Assembly (NCBI GenBank): GCA_009691255.1 | Contig: SHUT01000003.1 | Coordinates: 1-64,000, forward strand | Length of the DNA: 64,000 nucleotides | Reading direction: 5' to 3' | Source: Ilumatobacteraceae bacterium | GTDB lineage: Bacteria; Actinomycetota; Acidimicrobiia; Acidimicrobiales; Ilumatobacteraceae | Shown: one piece after another, positions 48,776 through 58,180 of the stretch | Layout of the letters: each line of letters begins with the position of its first letter | Position numbering within the stretch: the stretch's first letter is position 1 | Program-made: the position numbers and the translations under genes | Notes under the pieces: model-generated | The model's input: only the letters and a program-made list of their open reading frames with translations | Databases searched by the model: none | What the model was told of the DNA's origin: nothing

Positions 48776-50469
48776 GCCGGTGCTCCTACGGGCAGAAATG
48801 CCGTTCGTTGATTTTGGTGAAATTCTTGATGCAATGTTACCACGAGAAGCAGTGTAAGAGGTTCGAGCGCTGCATCTTTTGTTGTACGCCACCAGACTTG
48901 ATCAGGTGTGATCCATGCCTCCGAGCGCAGTGGAGTTTTATTGACTTTGTTATTGGCAGTCAGTGGAATAGAGGTGGTTATCCGCACAAAGCGCGGTGCC
49001 CACTTTGTGCCTAGATCACGTTGCGATGACAAAAAAGTATCAAAAGAGACAGGATCAAAGATGCTGCCGGGAGTCATCTCTAGGGTCACCATTACCTGAT
49101 CTCCTGTGCGTGGATCAGGCACTGGGTAGGCGGCCACCATCACAACCCCGGCAAACCGACGCAAGATTTCTTCAACAGGTGCTGTCGCAAAATTTTCACT
49201 ATCGACACGCAGCCAGTCCGCATCGCGACCTGCAAAATAAAAAAACCCATCCGCATCGCGGTATGCAAGATCACCGCTCCAGTACCAGCCTCGGCGCAGA
49301 CGTGCGTCAGTAGCAGAGTCATTGTTGTAGTAGCCCTCAAAAGCTCCGCCGCCATTGCGGTTCACGAGCTCACCAATAGCCTCGGTTGGGTTAATGATTG
49401 CGCCGTGTTCGGTGAATTTGGCTGCCACACATTCTTGGCCAGTATCAGGATTAACGACCGCAATGTCGTCGGCGGGATTGCGAGGGCGCCCAAGAGACCC
49501 GAGCGGACTATCCGGCGTGAGGCTAATCACGATCACGCTTTCGCTTGAGCCATAGCCCTCAATAAGGCGGCATCCAAATCGTTTCTCGAATAGTTCGCGA
49601 TCAAGTGCGCTCGCTTCTGTTCCAAAAGCATGGCGAAGTTTGTGCTGTTTATCGTATTGAGTTTCGGGTTGAGCCAAGATGTAGGCAATAGTGCGACCAA
49701 CGTATGTAAAAAAAGTGCAGTTATGTTGGCGCACATCATCAAGAAACTTCGTAGCCGAAAATTTACGGCGCATGACAAAAGTTGCACCATGGGCTAGAGC
49801 AGATGACCAGTTAGCCATCAGTGCATTACCGTGAAACAACGGCATTGGCGAGTAACACACATCGTTTCTGGTAACGCCCGTAATTTCTGAAGCCCTGATT
49901 CCAGACATTGCCATTCGAGTTGTGCTGCAAACCACGGCCTTTGGGGCGCTAGTGCTGCCACTCGTGAATAATAAAAACAGAGGCGTGCTCGGACTCGGAT
50001 CTTGTGAGGCATGCTGCATTAGAGCATCTGAATGCTGAGCAATGAGAGTGACGTACTCGGTGGAGTCCACAAGCAAGGTGGTGTGTACGTCACCCAGATC
50101 AAGGTCTGTCAGCAACTCCTGTTGTGCTGAATCTGTGATGATTATTTGGCAGTTGGTATGGCGAATATCGCGTGCGAGTTCTGCGCCCCGACGAGTGGGA
50201 TTGATGCCCACGATTGCTGCTCCGATAAAAGATGCTCCACCGGCCAAGAACAAATACTCAGGTGTGTTTTCAAGTAGCACGCCAATGTGTGGCGGCGAGT
50301 TCTGCAATAGAGATTTCAGCATTGATGCACGAATAACTGACTGTTGCGCAACTTGATGCCACGAATAGCGTTGTTCATCAAGGACATATCCAAGATGATC
50401 ATCCCCGATGCGGGCACGCAACTGCGACGCAATAGTGGCAGGAGTCTCCATGAGTAATTGAAGCGTCAC
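48772..50469 (-). CDS. Acyl-CoA synthetase, FadD17-like
   Basis: HIGVLLENTPEYLFLAGGASFIGAAIVGINPTRRGAELARDI, LLFTSGSTSAPKAVV, GYGSSES. Confidence 0.92.
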   Translation of the reverse strand: MTLQLLMETPATIASQLRARIGDDHLGYVLDEQRYSWHQVAQQSVIRASMLKSLLQNSPPHIGVLLENTPEYLFLAGGASFIGAAIVGINPTRRGAELARDIRHTNCQIIITDSAQQELLTDLDLGDVHTTLLVDSTEYVTLIAQHSDALMQHASQDPSPSTPLFLLFTSGSTSAPKAVVCSTTRMAMSGIRASEITGVTRNDVCYSPMPLFHGNALMANWSSALAHGATFVMRRKFSATKFLDDVRQHNCTFFTYVGRTIAYILAQPETQYDKQHKLRHAFGTEASALDRELFEKRFGCRLIEGYGSSESVIVISLTPDSPLGSLGRPRNPADDIAVVNPDTGQECVAAKFTEHGAIINPTEAIGELVNRNGGGAFEGYYNNDSATDARLRRGWYWSGDLAYRDADGFFYFAGRDADWLRVDSENFATAPVEEILRRFAGVVMVAAYPVPDPRTGDQVMVTLEMTPGSIFDPVSFDTFLSSQRDLGTKWAPRFVRITTSIPLTANNKVNKTPLRSEAWITPDQVWWRTTKDAALEPLTLLLVVTLHQEFHQNQRTAFLPVGAPA

Positions 50470-51704
50470 CTCTTACGCCAAAGACCAGTTACGGGATCGA
50501 GTCCCAGCATCTTGATGGCATTACCGCGCACGATTTTAAACACACTTGCATCATCAAGATGTTGTACTTGTTCTGCAAATATTTTTTGCGAATCTGGCCA
50601 AGTCGAGTCGGTGTGTGGATAATCAGTTTCGAACGTCACATTGTCTAGTCCGATGCGGTGCAGACTCTCCATCCCGTGACGGTCTCGATAGAAACATCCG
50701 TATATTTGACGAAACCAGTAGGTGCTTGGTGGCTCGGGGACAAGTTCACGTACGCCGCCCCAAGCACGATGCTCCATCCACACATCGTCTGCTCGTTCCA
50801 AGATGTATGGGATCCAACCGATTTGTCCCTCGCTGTAAGCAAGTTTGAGATTGGGGTGTTTGACTAAAATGCCACTAAACAAAAAGTCTGTGAGCGAACT
50901 CATTGCATTTCCAAAACTAAGTGTTGCTGCTACGGCCGGAGGAGCATCAGGCGATGTTGCAGGCATCTGGCTACTCGAGCCGATATGCATACAAATAATT
51001 GTGTTGGTGTCTTCACAAGCCTGGAAAAATGGCTCCCAGTATCCGGAATGAATTGACGGCAAGCCCAACTTTGCAGGGATTTCACTAAACGCAACCGCGG
51101 TGCATCCGCGTTCTGCGTTGCGGCGCACTTCTTTAGCTGCTGCTTCAACATCCCACAACGGAATAATTGGCAACGGAATCAATCGACCACCGCTGTCTCC
51201 GCACCATTCTTCGACCATCCAGTCGTTGTACGCAGTCACGCAACCCATCGCCAGTTCTTTATCTTTTGCTTCGGCAAAAGTTTGTCCGCAAAAACGGGGC
51301 ATAGTGGGGAAACAGAGCGAACCTTGAAGGTGATCAACGTCCATGTCGGCTAGTCGCTCTTTGGGGTCATAGCAACCAGGGCGCATCTCGTCGTATGTGA
51401 TTGGCGACAGCGTCATGTCATCGCGTGCAAAACCAACGGCGGCAACATGGCGCTTGTGTGGAGCAACAAGGTCTTCATAGAACCATGTATCTGCTTTGGG
51501 TGCTGATTCGTCCCACTCGATTTCATACTTGGTTCCGCCCACGTATTTCATTCCGGCGATTCCGCGGCGCTCAATGCGAGGGGCATCAGGATGGCTTCGC
51601 AACTTCGCTGGCAACCAACGCTCAAACAGATGCGCAGGCTCGACGACATGATCGTCCACGCTAATGATGAGGGGGATTTGGCGATCACTCATTTCTTGGC
51701 TCAT
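50466..51704 (-). CDS. Amidohydrolase (amidohydro_2) family
   Basis: LIISVDDHVVEPAHLFERWLPAKLRSHPDAPRI; HIGSSSQMPATSPDAP; TFETDYPHTDSTWPDSQ; start at MSQEMSDR (51704). Confidence 0.92.
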   Translation of the reverse strand: MSQEMSDRQIPLIISVDDHVVEPAHLFERWLPAKLRSHPDAPRIERRGIAGMKYVGGTKYEIEWDESAPKADTWFYEDLVAPHKRHVAAVGFARDDMTLSPITYDEMRPGCYDPKERLADMDVDHLQGSLCFPTMPRFCGQTFAEAKDKELAMGCVTAYNDWMVEEWCGDSGGRLIPLPIIPLWDVEAAAKEVRRNAERGCTAVAFSEIPAKLGLPSIHSGYWEPFFQACEDTNTIICMHIGSSSQMPATSPDAPPAVAATLSFGNAMSSLTDFLFSGILVKHPNLKLAYSEGQIGWIPYILERADDVWMEHRAWGGVRELVPEPPSTYWFRQIYGCFYRDRHGMESLHRIGLDNVTFETDYPHTDSTWPDSQKIFAEQVQHLDDASVFKIVRGNAIKMLGLDPVTGLWRKR

Positions 51705-51767
51705 TGGGTTCTCCTGCTTCTGCGTACTTTGGTCTGCGTTTAAGGCGTAAAGCCTTGTCTTTGTTGA

Positions 51768-51788
51768 TTTCTGACAGAGTATCAGAAA
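51768..51788. promoter_or_regulatory. Operator site C: TTTCTGACagagtATCAGAAA
   Basis: Same 6-N5-6 core as sites A/B with one arm mismatch; 64 bp upstream of the 51704 start. Confidence 0.78.
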
Positions 51789-51801
51789 CTTTTTAGAGCG
51801 C

Positions 51802-52722
51802 CTAGGGGAGCGCTGAAATGATGTCAGATCCGAGTTGGGCGACACGATCGGCGTATTCCAGGGGGTGTGCTGCTGCAACATTGACCACCAAAACCGTGGC
51901 ACCGGCATCGGCCAATTGCCCTATTTCGTCGTGTAGTGCGTCACTCGACCAGCCACCATGCCCAAACCCTGACAACGTGGTGGGCACAACAGCAATGTCC
52001 AGACTGTCGGTGCGACCTGAGGCGGCAAAGAGTTCACGGAGCAATTTCATTCGTTCTTTAAAATCAGCGATTGATTCCATTCCTGGCGTGCCCAAGTATC
52101 GCGCGCTTGCCGCAGTACTCGGCATCGGTGACCATCCGTTGCCATAAGCCACGACGCGCTCAATGGCACGTTTGGAGTTTCCGCCGATCCAGAGTGGTGG
52201 ATGTGGTTGTTGCATCGGTATCGGTTGCACCACTGTGTTGCGGGCGTTGTAGCCAATCCCGTCATGGTCAAATGGTTCGCCTTTCCAGGCAACAAGCATG
52301 GTCATAAGGGCGTCATCTGTGAGTGCTGCGCGATCGGAAAACGTCACTCCGAGTGCTCTATATTCTGATTGCAAATACCCGACTCCGACTCCCACGATGA
52401 CACGACCCTTGCTCAAGACATCCAAGCTCGCCACAGATTTTGCTGTCAACAGCGGATTGCGATATGGCAGTACCAATAAATTCGTATGCAGGCAAATATC
52501 TTCCGCCGCCGCCGCAGCAAAACTCAATGCCACAAATGGGTCCAGCGTTGGATGGCCCCCGGTGCGTAGCCATCTGGCGTCTGGCGCTGGATGGTCAGTG
52601 GCAAAGACAGCATGAAACCCTGCTCTTTGGGCGGCCTGCGCGCACGTGCTGATGCCAGCGGCCGTCAAGAATTGTCCTGTCGTGTCGACTCGGTCGATTG
52701 GTAGGCCTACGGATACGCGCAC
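51802..52722 (-). CDS. LLM-class (F420-dependent-type) oxidoreductase
   Basis: AGFHAVFATDHPAPD; ASLDVLSKGRVIVGVGVGYLQSEYRALGVTF. Confidence 0.93.
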   Translation of the reverse strand: MRVSVGLPIDRVDTTGQFLTAAGISTCAQAAQRAGFHAVFATDHPAPDARWLRTGGHPTLDPFVALSFAAAAAEDICLHTNLLVLPYRNPLLTAKSVASLDVLSKGRVIVGVGVGYLQSEYRALGVTFSDRAALTDDALMTMLVAWKGEPFDHDGIGYNARNTVVQPIPMQQPHPPLWIGGNSKRAIERVVAYGNGWSPMPSTAASARYLGTPGMESIADFKERMKLLRELFAASGRTDSLDIAVVPTTLSGFGHGGWSSDALHDEIGQLADAGATVLVVNVAAAHPLEYADRVAQLGSDIISALP

Positions 52723-52790
52723 TGTGTCAGCATAGAGTTATTGCTCGTGTCCGCCAGAACGGTGTACACATCACAGACAAGGGTAAATAC

Positions 52791-53684
52791 ATGGGTTCAT
52801 TAGATGGCAAGATTGCAATTGTTACTGGCGCTGGACAAGGAGTTGGTCGCTGTCACGCTGAGTATTTGGCACGTGAAGGCGCAACTGTGGTGGTGAACGA
52901 CATCACCGATAGCGCTGATGAAGCAGTTGCTGCAATTATTGCTGCAGGAGGCAAGGCGTCGGCGCACAAAGGCAGCGTTGCTGATTGGAGTGCGTGTGAA
53001 GCGCTCGTCAACGGAACAATCGCCACCTATGGAGATCTTGATATTTTGGTTAACAACGCTGGACTCGTGCGTGACAACATGGTTTTTTCGATGACCGAAG
53101 AACAATGGGACATCGTGATTGATGTGCACCTCAAAGGACATTTTGCGTGCAGTCATTTTGCGGCTATACATTGGCGCAACGCCGCAAAGACAGTCGGAGA
53201 AGGTGTCGCTCTGAAGTCGCGCAAGATTGTGAACACCACGTCAGAGAGTGGTCTGTTTGGGGGCACTGCGCAGAGCAACTATGCCGCTGCCAAAGGGGGC
53301 ATCATCACAATGACAGTGGTTCATGCTCGCGAGATGGGCAAATATAATGTGCATGTCAATTGCATTGCGCCTCGTGCTCGCACGCCAATGACCCAAGCGA
53401 TTCCTATGTTTGCCAAACCGGAGAGTGGTTGGGATAAGTACGATCCCACGCATATTTCGCCAATGGTGGCGTGGTTGTCATCGGCAGATTCAGATGGCGT
53501 CAACGGACAGGTATTTATCGTGACAGGCGAAGAGATTCACCGCATTCAGCAACATCAGGTTGCAACATCAGTATATGCCGGTAAAAAACAGTGGACTGTT
53601 GCTGGTATTTCTGCCAACAAAGGTGTTCTGTTTGCCGGAATGGACTCGCTTGATGTGGCGCCATTCGGCAGCCCCCAAATGTAA
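52791..53684 (+). CDS. SDR family oxidoreductase (MFE-type)
   Basis: IAIVTGAGQGVGRCHAEYLAREGATVVVNDI; NNAGLVRDNMVFSMTEEQWD; SNYAAAKGGI. Confidence 0.93.
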   Translation: MGSLDGKIAIVTGAGQGVGRCHAEYLAREGATVVVNDITDSADEAVAAIIAAGGKASAHKGSVADWSACEALVNGTIATYGDLDILVNNAGLVRDNMVFSMTEEQWDIVIDVHLKGHFACSHFAAIHWRNAAKTVGEGVALKSRKIVNTTSESGLFGGTAQSNYAAAKGGIITMTVVHAREMGKYNVHVNCIAPRARTPMTQAIPMFAKPESGWDKYDPTHISPMVAWLSSADSDGVNGQVFIVTGEEIHRIQQHQVATSVYAGKKQWTVAGISANKGVLFAGMDSLDVAPFGSPQM

Positions 53685-53686
53685 AT

Positions 53687-54871
53687 CTATTCGTCTTCCT
53701 CAACATCAATAATGTCATCGCCGGCGGCCTCTAGCTCTGGGATGCCTCGTCTTGTGCGCAAGTTGTCAATGTAACGAACTGGAACAGAGAGTTTTTTGAA
53801 ACGTGTGCCACCAGTGCTGATTTCCCCGATACTGTCAGTGAGTTTTGTAAAATTACTCTCGACAGTTTTAACGGCTTTTTCGTAATTTGCCCATTCGTTT
53901 TCAAATTTTTTGATTTGCTGCATAATCTCTGCCGCAGTTTTTTCGGTGTGGAAACTATCTGCAGCCTGACGCACTACGACGAGAAATGCATACAGAGTAA
54001 GCGGCGAACAAAGAAGAACTTTTTTCTCCAGTGCATTATCGATGAGGGTAGGGCTGGCTTCGTGCACGAAAGAGCTGATGCTCTCGTTTGGAACAAACAT
54101 CAGCACATAGTCGACTGCGTTTTCGGTTGCTTTGTCGATGTAATCACGTTTAGCGAGCGTGTCTACGTGCCCGCGAACCGCTTTAATAAAAGCTTCTTTT
54201 GCTAATGATCGCAAGCCTTCGTCGGTGGCTGAAATGTATTCGGCATATTTGTCGAGGGGGAACTTGACGTCCATAAACAACACGCGATCAGGCGGCATAT
54301 CAAATCGGTAATCAGGCCGACCTCCGCCTTCGATTTGTTTTTGCTTGTCGTAGTTGATGCCTTCGACGAATCCGGCGGCACGCAACATGTCTTCGGCTAG
54401 GCGTTCACCCCATTGTCCGCGCTTTTGAGAATTGGAGAGAATGTCGGTCAGGTTCTCGGTGCGTTTGGCGAGTGCTGTCACGGCGGTCTCGACACTTGAA
54501 AGTTGTTTGTCGTTGTCTGAGCGCAGACTCTGTAGTGCGAGATTGAGCTCTGATAAGCGACCGGTAACACTTTCTTGCATTGCTCTCATGCTGGTATCGA
54601 TAATGTCGGCACGTTGGCCAAGTTGTTCGCCACCTGCGCGGGCGATGAGATCTGCTCCGAGCTTAAGGGCTTCTTCGCGATCTTTGGTCGAGCGGTCTGC
54701 CAGTGTGCTCATGGCGTTTGCAAGTTCGGCTCGAACGGTGCGTGAAAGTTCGTCCGCCACACTGCCATTGTCGGGAGCCTCGGCGTATTGGTTTTGGCGC
54801 CGCACCATGACAATAAGGACGACTAATAGCGCAAGAGTGGCAACGACGAGAGCACCAAGAATGAGTTCCAT
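53687..54871 (-). CDS. rmuC: RmuC-family DNA recombination protein
   Basis: KRGQWGERLAEDMLRAAGFVEGINYDKQKQIEGGGRPDYRFDMPPDRVLFMDVKFPLDKY; N-terminal TM helix and coiled coil. Confidence 0.94.
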   Translation of the reverse strand: MELILGALVVATLALLVVLIVMVRRQNQYAEAPDNGSVADELSRTVRAELANAMSTLADRSTKDREEALKLGADLIARAGGEQLGQRADIIDTSMRAMQESVTGRLSELNLALQSLRSDNDKQLSSVETAVTALAKRTENLTDILSNSQKRGQWGERLAEDMLRAAGFVEGINYDKQKQIEGGGRPDYRFDMPPDRVLFMDVKFPLDKYAEYISATDEGLRSLAKEAFIKAVRGHVDTLAKRDYIDKATENAVDYVLMFVPNESISSFVHEASPTLIDNALEKKVLLCSPLTLYAFLVVVRQAADSFHTEKTAAEIMQQIKKFENEWANYEKAVKTVESNFTKLTDSIGEISTGGTRFKKLSVPVRYIDNLRTRRGIPELEAAGDDIIDVEEDE

Positions 54872-54897
54872 TTAGTCAACAGTACAGATGCCTTGTG

Positions 54898-55602
54898 TCA
54901 GCGTTCGTTGACGGCGATACCGCCGTCAACCCAGATGGTGGTGCCCGTGACAAAAGATGATTGATCTCCTGCTAACCAGGCAATAGCGTCAGCCACATCG
55001 TTGGGTTGGCCAAGACGTCCAAGGGGAGTGATAGCGACAACTTTGTCGCGTCGTCCAGGCGCGTCAAGAAACGCTTGGGTCATTGGAGTTTCAATGAATC
55101 CGGGAGCTACGGCGTTCACTCGAATCTGGCGGTGAGCCAGTTCCAGTGCCAATGTTTTGGTAAGCATCCAGACTCCAGATTTGGCAACACAATATGCACC
55201 GTTGCCAGGCGTGGCATGTTGGTATTCACCAGATGTAATCGTGATGATTGAGGCATTATTGGCGATGTATGGCTCAAGGGCTCGCAGGGGCAAAAGTGTT
55301 CCGGTGAGATTGACATCAATGACGCGGCTCCATGCATCGAGGCTGTCGGTGAGCACTCGATGATCAGCAGACAAGACGATTGCTGCTGCCAACACCACAA
55401 TGTCGACGTGGCCGTGAGCATCAACAACTCGTTGTGCAAACTCAATACAAGATGTCTCGTTCGTAATATCTGTGGCAGGCGACGACGCAATGTCGGCAAT
55501 CTCGACAATGGCGCCATCAGCCAAGAGGCGTTGGACAATGGCGGCACCGATTCCGCTAGCGCCTCCGGTGACAACTGCAATTCGTCCCGCAAGAGAACTC
55601 AT
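54898..55602 (-). CDS. SDR family oxidoreductase
   Basis: RIAVVTGGASGIGAAIVQRLLADGA; YCVAKSGVWMLTKTLALELAHRQIRVNAVAPGFIETPM. Confidence 0.93.
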   Translation of the reverse strand: MSSLAGRIAVVTGGASGIGAAIVQRLLADGAIVEIADIASSPATDITNETSCIEFAQRVVDAHGHVDIVVLAAAIVLSADHRVLTDSLDAWSRVIDVNLTGTLLPLRALEPYIANNASIITITSGEYQHATPGNGAYCVAKSGVWMLTKTLALELAHRQIRVNAVAPGFIETPMTQAFLDAPGRRDKVVAITPLGRLGQPNDVADAIAWLAGDQSSFVTGTTIWVDGGIAVNER

Positions 55603-55612
55603 GCTAGTTGTA

Positions 55613-56248
55613 TCAGCATTTTTCACCGGTGAGAATTTGTAGAATCAAGCACGAGAGTGTTTCGACCATTTCGTTTGGCTGCACACCGCGACGATTGAAC
55701 TCTGGCAGGTATGCAACTAAACGCTCAAGCATGGCCATGATGGCTGCTGCAGTTGCATATGCATTGATGTGGGCCGAGACGCGTCCGTCTGCTTGGCCTG
55801 CCTCAATCTTGGAAGTAAGACCTTTCATAAATGGCTGAATCGCTTTGCCACGCAAATCACGAAACTTAGTGTCACCTTCTTCTGCTTGCAGATTGCGCAA
55901 GCGCAATATTGCTGAGTGTTCTTGCCAGTGAGCGACGAACTCGGTAGTGAATGCAATTGCGTGTTGCTTGCCTGCTTCGCCATCCCATGATTGATCAAGA
56001 TGCACAAGCATCGGAAGAGCGTCTTGTCCGGCTTGAAGAGCGAGATCTAAAATAGCATCAGAGACATCAGCAAAATATTGATAAAAAGTTGCAGGTGATG
56101 TATTTGCTTCGCGCGTGATGTCAATTACCTTTAAGTCAAGAGCGCTGCTTTCGTTGAGCAACTTTGCAGTCGCCTCCAGTAAGCGAACACGAGTGATCGT
56201 GGCTCGTGAGCCGATGATGCGACCGTCTGTTGCGATTACTTGTGTCAT
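55613..56248 (-). CDS. TetR/AcrR family transcriptional regulator
   Basis: TRVRLLEATAKLLNESSALDLKVIDITREANTSPATFYQYFADVSDAIL helix-turn-helix. Confidence 0.94.
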   Translation of the reverse strand: MTQVIATDGRIIGSRATITRVRLLEATAKLLNESSALDLKVIDITREANTSPATFYQYFADVSDAILDLALQAGQDALPMLVHLDQSWDGEAGKQHAIAFTTEFVAHWQEHSAILRLRNLQAEEGDTKFRDLRGKAIQPFMKGLTSKIEAGQADGRVSAHINAYATAAAIMAMLERLVAYLPEFNRRGVQPNEMVETLSCLILQILTGEKC

Positions 56249-57147
56249 GATGCTCCGTACACCGGCGCAGGGTGCGGTCCGTTTTGAATCAGGTCAGCGA
56301 TTACTGCTCCGATTTCCTCTGCATCGTACTTTGCGCCTTTGTCAAATGGCACGCCATGTTGCCAACCATCAGCAATGCTCAGTTCGCCCCCCGCGATTTC
56401 AAAGGCACGTCCGGTTACCGTGCAGTCACTACTGCCAAGCCACACCACGACTGGAGAGATGTTGGCGGGGTCCATCTTGTCAAAACCAGTTTCTGGTTTG
56501 GACATCATCTCGGCAAATGCTTCTTGGGTCATGCGGCTACGAGCACTCGGAGCAATGGTGTTTGCCAAGATCTCATAGCGCTCCAACTCAGCAGCAGCAA
56601 CAATTGTAAATGTAGCGATACCGGCCTTCGCCGCTGAATAATTGCCCTGCGACACGCTGCCAAATAATCCTGCTCCAGAAGATGTGGTGACGATTCGTGC
56701 CTGGCGAGCGAGGCCGGCTTTGTGTTGTTCGCGCCAGTATGTGATGGCGTGACGAACAGGGCAAAACGTGCCGCGCAGATGCACGCGCATTACGGCGTCC
56801 CACTCGTCAACGCTCATGTTTACCAACATGCGGTCGCGCACAATTCCGGCATTACACACCAGCGTGTCGAGTGTCCCATAAGCGTCGATTGCTTGCGCTA
56901 TGAAACGACCAGCACCATCCCAATCAGAGATGTCATCGGTGTTGACTACTGCTTGACCACCCGTCTCGACAATCATCCGTACGACTTCTTGAGCAGGTGT
57001 TTCGTCAGTTGCGTCACCTGTCAATGATGCTCCGACATCATTGACGACTACCTGTGCGCCAGCAGCAGCAAAAGCGAGTGCATGCTCACGCCCAATGCCG
57101 CGACCTGCACCAGTGATTGCAACTACTCGTCCATCGCAGATTTTCAT
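56245..57147 (-). CDS. SDR family oxidoreductase (MFE-type)
   Basis: VVAITGAGRGIGREHALAFAAAGAQVVVNDVG; CNAGIVRDRMLVNMSVDEWD; GNYSAAKAGI. Confidence 0.94.
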   Translation of the reverse strand: MKICDGRVVAITGAGRGIGREHALAFAAAGAQVVVNDVGASLTGDATDETPAQEVVRMIVETGGQAVVNTDDISDWDGAGRFIAQAIDAYGTLDTLVCNAGIVRDRMLVNMSVDEWDAVMRVHLRGTFCPVRHAITYWREQHKAGLARQARIVTTSSGAGLFGSVSQGNYSAAKAGIATFTIVAAAELERYEILANTIAPSARSRMTQEAFAEMMSKPETGFDKMDPANISPVVVWLGSSDCTVTGRAFEIAGGELSIADGWQHGVPFDKGAKYDAEEIGAVIADLIQNGPHPAPVYGAS

Positions 57148-57166
57148 GGTGAGCCTTTCTTTATGC

Positions 57167-57196
57167 GCAGTGTCATGGTTTGCAGTGTCATGGTTT
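57167..57196 (+). repeat. Perfect 15-bp tandem duplication GCAGTGTCATGGTTT x2
   Basis: Read directly in the gap between the 57147 SDR start and the 57210 ACAD stop. Confidence 0.95.
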
Positions 57197-57209
57197 CGTA
57201 GTGGGGTGA

Positions 57210-58169
57210 TTACATTGAGTCAGCAAGAGCATCGGCGTGCATCTCGCTATTGCCGTAGTGGGTATCTAAGACAACGGCACGTTTCCAGTACCGCTGGGCG
57301 TTGACTTCCCAAGTGAAACCCATTCCGCCGTGAATCTGAATACCAGTCTTGCCACAAAATAACGCAGAGTCTCCGGCAAGCATTTTAGCAACGCTGACTA
57401 CGCGGTCTAGAGCGTCGTCGCCATTACCGTCAAGGTTGACTGCTGCTGCGTATGTGGCCGCACGGGCAACTTCGGCTTTGACCAACATGTCTGCCGCCAT
57501 GTGTTTGACGGCTTGGAAGGCGCCGATAGGTCGACCAAATTGTTCACGTCCCTTGGCGTATTCAACGGCGAGATCAATTGCGGCAAAACTTGCACCGACT
57601 TGCATGGCTGCAGTCATGACTGCACCTTCGCGACACCATTGACGCACTACATCACCCGTGGCAATGATTTCGCCACCACTGGTTGCCAAAGCAACATGAA
57701 CGGGCGTGAGCGGATCAAGGGGCCTCGACACAATTTGAGTTGGAACAGAATTGGGGTCAACTAGTGCTATCGAGTCGGGTCCCAAAATGAGTAACGAGTC
57801 GAGATCAAGCAGATGCTCAATCATTGTGACTGGTTCGGCAATCTGGGCGAGTCCCACAATGCGTTCACCAGAGTCTGTGCCACGCAAGATGCTGGCTAAA
57901 TGTGTGGCTGCTAAGTATGTTGCAGTGAGCGGTCCCGGGATGAGTGCGCGTCCAAGTTCTTCGAAAACTAAAACCGAATCCGTGATACTAAAACCATCAT
58001 GGCGTAGTGAAAACACACCCATGCCAGCAAGGTCTTTCCAGGCAGTGCGATCGAGGCGCCCGCCTGTTGCTTCGATGAGTTGCAACGATTCAATCGGAAA
58101 ACGGCCTTGGCAAAAAGTACGAATACCATCTTGTAGTGCCTCTTGATCTTCTGTGCGCCAAAAATCCAT
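57210..58169 (-). CDS. Acyl-CoA dehydrogenase, partner-type subunit
   Basis: AAIDLAVEYAKGREQFGRPIGAFQAVKHMAADM; IQIHGGMGFTWEVNAQRYWKRA. Confidence 0.92.
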   Translation of the reverse strand: MDFWRTEDQEALQDGIRTFCQGRFPIESLQLIEATGGRLDRTAWKDLAGMGVFSLRHDGFSITDSVLVFEELGRALIPGPLTATYLAATHLASILRGTDSGERIVGLAQIAEPVTMIEHLLDLDSLLILGPDSIALVDPNSVPTQIVSRPLDPLTPVHVALATSGGEIIATGDVVRQWCREGAVMTAAMQVGASFAAIDLAVEYAKGREQFGRPIGAFQAVKHMAADMLVKAEVARAATYAAAVNLDGNGDDALDRVVSVAKMLAGDSALFCGKTGIQIHGGMGFTWEVNAQRYWKRAVVLDTHYGNSEMHADALADSM

Positions 58170-58180
58170 CAGTGTTGTCC

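Noticed and set aside
52723-52790. Possible fifth operator in the LLM/SDR divergent gap (TGTGTCAG half-site)
   Set aside because: Only one half-site; no matching arm at the required 5-bp spacing.
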